Source: an uncultured Altererythrobacter sp.
GTDB lineage: Bacteria > Pseudomonadota > Alphaproteobacteria > Sphingomonadales > Sphingomonadaceae
Reading direction: 5' to 3'
NCBI GenBank assembly: GCA_946886565.1
Contig: CAMPIX010000041.1
Span: 1 to 12,430 of the forward strand
DNA: 12,430 bases
The notes beneath the pieces are model-generated. The model was not told the DNA's origin and ran no database searches. It worked only from the letters and a program-made list of their open reading frames with translations. Below are positions 5,981 to 11,260 of this stretch, piece by piece; the stretch's first letter is position 1; every line of letters starts with the position of its first letter. Both the position numbers and the translations under genes were made by a program.

Positions 5981-7881
5981 TCGTTCAACCTCAGGTCGGC
6001 TACCTGGGATGCGATAAAGCGGAACGTCGCGCGCAGCTCGTCCGAGTTGTTGGAGAAATAGGCGCGATGCCCGGTGGCGCAGGCACGCATCTCGCTGGTG
6101 AGTGAAGAGCCGAAACCGATCACCCAGACGGTGTAGCCTTCGTCCTTGATCGCTTTGCACGCCGCGACGAAGCGCGCATTATGCCATGGGGGCAAGGCGT
6201 TGCGGCTCGTATCGCGCGGCGCCACCCGGTTGTCGTAGCGTTCCATGCCGTAGGCCGAATAGTAATCGATCTCGGGCGCCATCTCGCCATCGGTCATGAA
6301 GATGACGTGGCGGCTGACCGACCGCTCGGGCTCGTCGTTAACGATATCGGCGAAGATGCCGTTGGGGCTTGCCAAGCGCCCCCCCCAGATCATCCCGATA
6401 TCGTGATAGGTGCCGCCGACCGGGGTGAGGCTGGTGAGGTAATCTTCGAGCCACGCCGGGATGGTATTGGGCGTCAGATCGACTTCCTCGAACAGCCGCA
6501 TCGGCGCGGGGCAATAGTCTTGGGTGGGGGACAAATCGGTGGACGTATTGACCCCGTTGTAATAGCCGTAGCGATAGAACACGAGCGGAGAGAAGTAGGG
6601 CTTCCAGCGCGTCTCGTCGCTGTCGGGCGCCGAGTTGATATCGAGGTCGGTCGCTCCGTCGGGCACTGGATCCATGTCTGCATCGACGACGGTCGCGCGC
6701 TCTTCGATACAGCCGCCCCAGGTGTAGTTCGCACGATCCACGTCGTTGGTGTCCGCCATGAGTGCGAGTTCGCGCAGGTCGTGGAAGCCTGCGGTCGGCG
6801 CGTAGGCATCGTCTTGGTCGAGATCGTAGACGAATTGGACGGCATTGAAATTCGTGCGATCCACATTGAAGGTCTTCAGCGCGGAAATGTCGACGGTCGC
6901 CTGATCGTAGCGCCAGTAGTCGAACTCGTAGACGGTCTTCCACGAGGTAGTGACCGTCTTCTTGTTCCGTTTACACGTGCCCTGCGCGCTGGTGCCGGAC
7001 CCCGAGGTTCTCGTCCAGTTATTCTTGCTGTACGTTACCTCGGTCGTGTTACCCGGCGCTGCCCCGGAATTGACCGGGTTGCTGCCACTGCTCGGATAGT
7101 TGTTATTTGCGTAGGCGGTGCACTGCGCATCCGTGATGGCGCTGCCATATGTTTCGACGACTGTATTGGTTGACGAACCCGTCTTGCGATAGCTAGGCGT
7201 CTCGAAATAGGCCAGCTGGGTCTGATATGGCGCGGTGTCGGCAATGAAGTCAGCGGGCATGTCGCCGTCCAACAGCAGCCGCCGCGCATTGACGGTCATG
7301 CTGTAAGGCACGAAGCCGTAGCGCACGCGCACATCGTCGTCGGTGACCGACGAGGTGATCGTGCGGTGGAAATCGCGCACCGCGTCGCGCAGGCCCACGA
7401 TCCGCGAGCCGGCCATCGAGCCGGTCACGTCGAGCACGAACATGATGTCGGTATTTGTGATCTGCAGCTCGGCCGCGCAGGTGACGTCGAACGACATGTC
7501 GTAGTAGCCGAACAACTGCATCAGGACGGTCGGTATTTCCGTGCTCGCCGTACCCAACACGTCGCCTTCGGTGCCCGCATTCGTGTCGAAGTTGATATCG
7601 GTGGCCTCGACGATGTCGGAATCGAAGTTCGCACGGAACATGCGCAGCGCCTTGGCCTTCTCCTCGTCCTGGTAGTCGCCCGACTTCGCCATCGCGCGGC
7701 GGCCTGCGAGTACGCCGGCGTCGCACGCGTTCTGAAGCTGGACCTTGGTGAGATAGCCGCGCGCAGCGTCGACGCCGCCCCCGACGATCGCCAGAAGCGG
7801 AATCAGCGATGCGGCGAAGATCGGCAGGGAGTTGCCCCGCGTGTCGCGCCGAAGCGCTGCTAGCCGAGTGACGATGCCCAT
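5977..7881 (-). CDS. TadG-like protein with von Willebrand A domain, module copy 2
   Basis: This 634-residue protein, by the chosen start, has one N-terminal membrane helix (about 17-36) after RRDTRGNS, with no +5 glutamate. Its vWA MIDAS residues are D151-V-T-G-S155, T491 in GGTYHDIG, and D531 in MTDGE. Between them sits a long insertion. Residues about 232-316 are rich in Ser/Thr/Asn/Gly with visibly lower GC, the part least like copy 1; WRYDQ, GGCIEER and CPAP are conserved. ATG 7881 gives a length and N-terminus matching copy 1; an in-frame TTG at 7944 would add 21 residues without a helix or Shine-Dalgarno and was rejected. It is first in the operon and divergent from the gene at 8010. 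A G8 run (6379-6386 as C8 on plus) sits in the IWGGR codons. Function is inferred from family: metal-dependent adhesion or assembly at the envelope. Confidence 0.88.
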   Translation of the reverse strand: MGIVTRLAALRRDTRGNSLPIFAASLIPLLAIVGGGVDAARGYLTKVQLQNACDAGVLAGRRAMAKSGDYQDEEKAKALRMFRANFDSDIVEATDINFDTNAGTEGDVLGTASTEIPTVLMQLFGYYDMSFDVTCAAELQITNTDIMFVLDVTGSMAGSRIVGLRDAVRDFHRTITSSVTDDDVRVRYGFVPYSMTVNARRLLLDGDMPADFIADTAPYQTQLAYFETPSYRKTGSSTNTVVETYGSAITDAQCTAYANNNYPSSGSNPVNSGAAPGNTTEVTYSKNNWTRTSGSGTSAQGTCKRNKKTVTTSWKTVYEFDYWRYDQATVDISALKTFNVDRTNFNAVQFVYDLDQDDAYAPTAGFHDLRELALMADTNDVDRANYTWGGCIEERATVVDADMDPVPDGATDLDINSAPDSDETRWKPYFSPLVFYRYGYYNGVNTSTDLSPTQDYCPAPMRLFEEVDLTPNTIPAWLEDYLTSLTPVGGTYHDIGMIWGGRLASPNGIFADIVNDEPERSVSRHVIFMTDGEMAPEIDYYSAYGMERYDNRVAPRDTSRNALPPWHNARFVAACKAIKDEGYTVWVIGFGSSLTSEMRACATGHRAYFSNNSDELRATFRFIASQVADLRLNE

Positions 7882-8009
7882 ACCCCACGAACGCCCGCAG
7901 TTGTTCAGGAGAGGCTCTAGAAAACTCTCGTTAAGAAACTCCAAATGGCCCCGTCATGCCGGTGCCCCGTGGCGCGGCGGACCCTCTCGATGCTATCGCC
8001 GCAGGTCCC
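7882..8009. promoter_or_regulatory. Divergent intergenic region between TadG copy 2 and the synthase-like gene
   Basis: This 128-base region must hold promoters for the minus-strand tad-like operon and probably the plus-strand synthase-like gene. It has a short AT-rich core (about 7917-7946) with two near-identical direct repeats, AGAAAACTC (7919-7927) and AGAAACTC (7934-7941). A 5-bp GAGAG/CTCTC inverted repeat lies nearby. No convincing -35/-10 pair was found, so the promoter call rests on gene orientation. If ATG 7956 is the true start of the plus-strand gene the gap shrinks to 74 bases. Confidence 0.35.
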
Positions 8010-8663
8010 ATGGCATTCGATCCGCTCCCGCTGCCCCAACGACTCGCACTTAACTACGCCCCGGCAGCGTGGCGCGAGGCGACGGATGCGCTGTTTGCGC
8101 TCGATACGCGATTGGCCGAGCTCGTGGCGAAGGCGAACGAACCGCTGCTCGCACAGCTTCGTCTTGCATGGTGGCGCGACGAGCTTTGCAAACCGCCGAC
8201 AGAGCGCGCGAAGGGCGACCCGGTACTCGATGCCATGAGCCCATGGTGGACCGGGGAGCAGCCCGCCCTGGTCGGACTGGTCGACGGCTGGGAGCAGCTC
8301 GTCGGCGATCGGTCGTTATCCGAGCAGACGATCGAAGCATTCGCCGAGGGCCGTGCGGGTGCGTTCGCGGCATTGGCACGGCGTACGGGGGAGGGCGCCG
8401 CCCAGGCGGATGCGTCTGCGGCGGGGCGCGTCTGGGCGCTCGCGGATTTCGCGACGCATACCAACGATGCAGAGGAGCGCGCGGCTGCGCTTCGTCTTGC
8501 GGGGAGCACCGCAGGCAACGACCCGCGGCTTCCGCGCGCGCTGCGGCCGCTTGCGATCCTGCGCGGCCTCGCGCGGCGCTCGATCGCGCACGGCGGCATG
8601 CCGCTGGTCGGCGGCAGACGCGATATTTTCGCCGCGCTTCGGCTTGGCATGCTGGGCCGGTAG
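8010..8663 (+). CDS. Squalene/phytoene synthase-like protein, short and lacking clear Asp-rich motifs
   Basis: This 217-residue protein from ATG 8010 has LPLPQRLALNYAP at the start and PLLAQLRLAWWRDEL at about 45-59, typical of the squalene/phytoene synthase (trans-isoprenyl) superfamily. It then has an all-helical pattern with FAEGRAGAFAALARR (about 111-125) and a C-terminal LRPLAILRGLARR. True synthases are usually longer (about 270-300 residues) and carry two Asp-rich DxxxD metal sites; I see no clear copy of either. It may be a divergent or non-catalytic member, like the NDUFAF6-type proteins, rather than a carotenoid enzyme. ATG 7956 in the same frame would add 18 residues (MPVPRGAAD...). 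I preferred 8010 because the conserved part begins there and a weak AGGT precedes it. The EF-hand gene follows 32 bases later and is probably co-transcribed. Confidence 0.72.
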   Translation: MAFDPLPLPQRLALNYAPAAWREATDALFALDTRLAELVAKANEPLLAQLRLAWWRDELCKPPTERAKGDPVLDAMSPWWTGEQPALVGLVDGWEQLVGDRSLSEQTIEAFAEGRAGAFAALARRTGEGAAQADASAAGRVWALADFATHTNDAEERAAALRLAGSTAGNDPRLPRALRPLAILRGLARRSIAHGGMPLVGGRRDIFAALRLGMLGR

Positions 8664-8695
8664 CCTATGATCCCGCGAAAAAGGGGGAGGCTTTC

Positions 8696-9154
8696 ATGAA
8701 CCGGCTGGTGCTCGGTGGTGTCGTAACGCTGCTGCTGGTGGCGGTCGGTTTGTTCTGGTGGCAGGGCAGGGCCGAAGTCGAGCGCGGCGCGCCGCCGCCG
8801 CTGCCCGAAGTGGTGAAGCCCGATCCCGAGGACCTGCCCGAGGTCGATCCCGGAGAGTTGATCGGTCCGGAGCCGCCCGAGGCGACCGAACTGACGCGCG
8901 AGCAGCGCCGCTTCTTCCGCTACGACCGCAACCGCGACCTCAAGATCACGCGGGTCGAGATGCTGTCCTCACGCACCGACGGGTTCCGCAAGCTCGACAA
9001 GGACGGCAACAACCTGCTGACCTTCGAGGAGTGGGCGGTGACCACGCCCTCGCGCTTCGCGGGGGCCGACGCCGACGGCGATCTGGAGCTGACGCCTACC
9101 GAGTTCGCGACGACCGCGCCGAAACGCAAACCGAAGCCGAAGTGCAGATGCTAG
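8696..9154 (+). CDS. Membrane-anchored EF-hand domain protein
   Basis: This 152-residue protein has an N-terminal hydrophobic segment (about 5-21, uncleaved anchor or signal peptide) and a Pro/Glu-rich spacer (about 30-65). Three canonical 12-residue EF-hand loops follow: D77-x-N79-x-D81...E88, D101-x-D103-x-N105...E112 and D125-x-D127-x-D129...E136. Each has the hydrophobic residue at loop position 8. The C-terminus is basic and Lys/Pro-rich (PKRKPKPKCRC) with two cysteines. It probably binds calcium on the periplasmic side; a specific role cannot be assigned. ATG 8696 is supported by a strong purine-rich Shine-Dalgarno AAGGGGGAGG (8681-8690) five bases upstream. The same frame is open back through the synthase-like gene, but that part is out-of-frame Arg-rich translation. 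It ends 12 bases before convergent trmFO. Confidence 0.88.
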   Translation: MNRLVLGGVVTLLLVAVGLFWWQGRAEVERGAPPPLPEVVKPDPEDLPEVDPGELIGPEPPEATELTREQRRFFRYDRNRDLKITRVEMLSSRTDGFRKLDKDGNNLLTFEEWAVTTPSRFAGADADGDLELTPTEFATTAPKRKPKPKCRC

Positions 9155-9166
9155 CCGGTTCCGCGC

Positions 9167-10519
9167 CTAGGCAGGGACTCGGTCGAAGGTATCCAGCCAT
9201 TCACCGAAGTCGGTCTTGGCTCGCTCGGTATAGGCTTCCTTGCGCGCCTTCTTCTTCACCTCGTGCAGCGGCGGGAAAAGGCCGAAGTTGACGTTCATCG
9301 GCTGGAACGTCTCGGCCTCGGCATCGCCGGTGATGTGCGACAGCAGCGCGCCCATCGCGGAGCTGCGCGGGGGCGGGGTCCACTCGCCGCCGCCGAGCTC
9401 GGCCGCCGCCATCAGCCCCGCCATGATCCCCACGGCGGAGCTTTCGACGTAGCCCTCGCACCCGGTGATCTGCCCGGCGAACCGCACATGCTCGCCCCCC
9501 TTGAGCCGCAACTGCCGGTCGAGCACGAGCGGTGAATTGAGAAAGGTGTTGCGGTGCAGCCCGCCGAGCCGCGCGAACTCCGCGTTCTCGAGGCCGGGAA
9601 TGGTACGAAACAGCTCTACCTGCGCGCCGTGTTTCAGCTTGGTCTGGAACCCGACCATGTTCCACAGCGTGCCGAGCTTGTTGTCCTGCCGCAGCTGCAC
9701 CACGGCGTAGGGCCAGCGCCCTTGCGGAAACTCGGGCGTCGCGTCGCGCGGATTGTCGAGCCCGACCGGCTTCATCGGGCCGTAGCGCAGCGTGTCCACC
9801 CCGCGGCTCGCCATGACCTCGATTGGCATACAGCCTTCGAAATAGGGGGTGTCGGCCTCCCACTCCTTGAACGCGATCTTCTCGCCGTCGAGCAGGCCCT
9901 GATGGAAGGCGAGGTACTGTTCCTTCGTCATGGGGCAGTTGATGTAATCTTTCCCATCGCCCTTGTTCCAGCGGCTCTGGAACCAGCACACCTCCATGTC
10001 GATGCTCTCGCGGTGGACGATCGGGGCGATCGCATCGAAGAAGGCGAGCCGGTCCTGCCCGGTCGCACGCACGATGCTCTCGGCGAGTGCCTGCGCGGTG
10101 AGCGGGCCGGTTGAGACGATGGTGAGGCCCGCGGCGGGCAGTTCGTCGATCCTTTCGCGCACCACGGTGACGTTCGGATGCTCGAGCAACGCGCGCTCGA
10201 CTTCGGCCGAGAACACGTCGCGATCGACGGCCATCGCCGAGCCGGCGGGCACCCGCGCGACTTCGCCCGCACGCATCACCAGCGAATCGAGCCGGCGCAT
10301 CTCGTGGTGGAGCAGACCGACCGCGTTCTTCTCGTCGTCGTCCGAGCGGAAGCTGTTCGAGCAGACGAGTTCGGCGAGGCCCTTGGTCTGGTGCGCGGGG
10401 GTCATGTCGCCGCTGCCGCGCATTTCGGACAGCCGCACGCGAAAGCCGCGCCGGGCGAGCTGCCAGGCGGCTTCGCTGCCCGCGAGGCCGCCGCCGATGA
10501 TGTGAACGTCGTGGGTCAT
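9167..10519 (-). CDS. trmFO: Methylenetetrahydrofolate--tRNA-(uracil(54)-C5)-methyltransferase TrmFO
   Basis: This 450-residue protein matches the TrmFO family along its whole length. The N-terminal FAD-binding site is GGGLAG (9-14). [25 protein letters not shown] contains C53, and [10 protein letters not shown] contains C230. These correspond to the two functionally important cysteines of Bacillus TrmFO (Cys53 and Cys226). C-terminal [16 protein letters not shown] and [14 protein letters not shown] are family hallmarks. The cytoplasmic enzyme uses methylenetetrahydrofolate and reduced FAD to make m5U54 in the tRNA T-loop, replacing the SAM-dependent TrmA. ATG 10519 is the natural start just before the FAD motif. 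It is divergent from the YhhN gene and convergent with the EF-hand gene; probably monocistronic. Nothing unusual in the sequence. Confidence 0.97.
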   Translation of the reverse strand: MTHDVHIIGGGLAGSEAAWQLARRGFRVRLSEMRGSGDMTPAHQTKGLAELVCSNSFRSDDDEKNAVGLLHHEMRRLDSLVMRAGEVARVPAGSAMAVDRDVFSAEVERALLEHPNVTVVRERIDELPAAGLTIVSTGPLTAQALAESIVRATGQDRLAFFDAIAPIVHRESIDMEVCWFQSRWNKGDGKDYINCPMTKEQYLAFHQGLLDGEKIAFKEWEADTPYFEGCMPIEVMASRGVDTLRYGPMKPVGLDNPRDATPEFPQGRWPYAVVQLRQDNKLGTLWNMVGFQTKLKHGAQVELFRTIPGLENAEFARLGGLHRNTFLNSPLVLDRQLRLKGGEHVRFAGQITGCEGYVESSAVGIMAGLMAAAELGGGEWTPPPRSSAMGALLSHITGDAEAETFQPMNVNFGLFPPLHEVKKKARKEAYTERAKTDFGEWLDTFDRVPA

Positions 10520-10591
10520 CGCGCGCCACCTAGTGCTTGCCCGGCACCCGGTTCAAGTCCAAGCACGCGCATCCGACAATGAAAGGTACGC
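10520..10591. promoter_or_regulatory. Divergent intergenic region between trmFO and the YhhN gene, with inverted repeat
   Basis: This 72-base region has to carry promoter activity for both genes. A perfect 7-bp inverted repeat, GTGCTTG (10533-10539) and CAAGCAC (10560-10566), encloses a 20-base spacer that ends with GGTTCAAGTC. This could be an operator or the stem of a leader hairpin. I could not identify a clear -35/-10 pair. Confidence 0.3.
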
Positions 10592-11233
10592 ATGCCGAAA
10601 CGCGCGCTGGTCGAACACAGGCCATGGCTGCTCGCCGCGATCGCTGCGGCGACGGTCTATTTCTTCGTCCGGGATTGGCAGATCGGGGAGCTGTGGCTGA
10701 TCCTGCTGAAGGGCACCGGTGTGGGTTTCCTCGCGATCTATGCCCTGGCGCGCCACGCAAGCGCCGACGGGCGGCTGCTGGCGCTGGTGATGGCGCTGTC
10801 GGCGCTCGGCGACATGTTGCTGGAGCTCGACTTCATCTGGGGCGGGGCGGCGTTCTTCGCCTCGCACCTTGCTGCGGTGGCGCTCTACCTGCGCAATCTG
10901 CGACCGCGGCCATCGCCGAGCCAGCGGGCGTTCGCGGTCGCGCTGCTGATCGCCACCCCGCTGGTCGCCGGGCTGCTGACGAGCGATATCGGCGTGACGA
11001 TCTACGCTCTCGCCCTGGGCGGGATGGGCGCCTGTGCCTGGCTCAGCCGCTTTCCGCGATATCGCGTAGGCGTGGGCGCGGTGCTGTTCGTCGCCTCCGA
11101 CTGGCTGATCTTCGCGCGCATGGGACCGCTGGCGGAGAGCGCGCTGCCGGGCTTGCTGATCTGGCCGGTCTATTTCGCCGGCCAGCTCCTCATCGCCACC
11201 GGCGTGATCCAAACCCTGCGGCAGCGGGTGTAG
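10592..11233 (+). CDS. YhhN/TMEM86-family integral membrane protein (lysoplasmalogenase-like)
   Basis: This 213-residue protein is almost entirely hydrophobic, with about seven or eight membrane segments. It carries the family-typical polar residues: ALSALGDMLLELD (D74), FFASHLAAVALY (H92), GAVLFVASDWLIF (D170) and PVYFAGQLLI (Q198). The YhhN/TMEM86 family includes vertebrate lysoplasmalogenases that cleave the vinyl-ether bond of lysoplasmalogens; the bacterial substrate is uncertain. Length is normal. ATG 10592 is preceded by AAAGGT about six bases upstream, a fair Shine-Dalgarno. It is divergent from trmFO and convergent with gyrA 12 bases later, so likely a single-gene transcript. The membrane topology and motifs are seen; enzymatic activity is an inference from family. 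Confidence 0.85.
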   Translation: MPKRALVEHRPWLLAAIAAATVYFFVRDWQIGELWLILLKGTGVGFLAIYALARHASADGRLLALVMALSALGDMLLELDFIWGGAAFFASHLAAVALYLRNLRPRPSPSQRAFAVALLIATPLVAGLLTSDIGVTIYALALGGMGACAWLSRFPRYRVGVGAVLFVASDWLIFARMGPLAESALPGLLIWPVYFAGQLLIATGVIQTLRQRV

Positions 11234-11235
11234 CT

Positions 11236-11260
11236 CCCGGCGGCGTCACTCGCCTCCGGG
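11236..11260. terminator. GC-rich hairpin at the YhhN / gyrA convergent junction
   Basis: CCCGGCGGCG (11236-11245) pairs with CGCCTCCGGG (11251-11260) at 9 of 10 positions (one C/T mismatch) around loop TCACT. It begins three bases after the YhhN stop and covers the gyrA stop on the other strand. On the plus side it is followed by the mildly T-rich TTCGTCGTTC. The stem is strong and sits where a terminator for YhhN would be expected, but there is no proper T-tract, and the last gyrA codons share this sequence. Confidence 0.4.

Noticed and set aside
6181..7173. 330-codon open frame on the plus strand, antisense to TadG copy 2
   Set aside because: Same reasoning: no domain, no ribosome site, low-complexity Val/Arg/Gly-rich translation opposite a well-supported gene.
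7882..7944. TTG start at 7944 for TadG copy 2
   Set aside because: It would add 21 residues absent from the paralog, with no ribosome binding site. ATG 7881 places the membrane helix as in copy 1.
8069..8695. Upstream extension of the EF-hand frame through the synthase-like gene, suggesting a fusion
   Set aside because: The extension is Arg/Ala/Gly low-complexity, while ATG 8696 has a strong Shine-Dalgarno followed directly by a membrane anchor.
9165..9172. GCCTAGGC palindrome at the trmFO / EF-hand convergent junction as a terminator
   Set aside because: It is an 8-base palindrome with no loop and no T-tract, too short to be more than a chance match.
10550..10578. Possible tRNA 3' remnant or attachment site (GGTTCAAGTCC)
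   Set aside because: The T-stem does not pair beyond two bases, there is no acceptor stem or CCA, and no integrase or mobile element is nearby.
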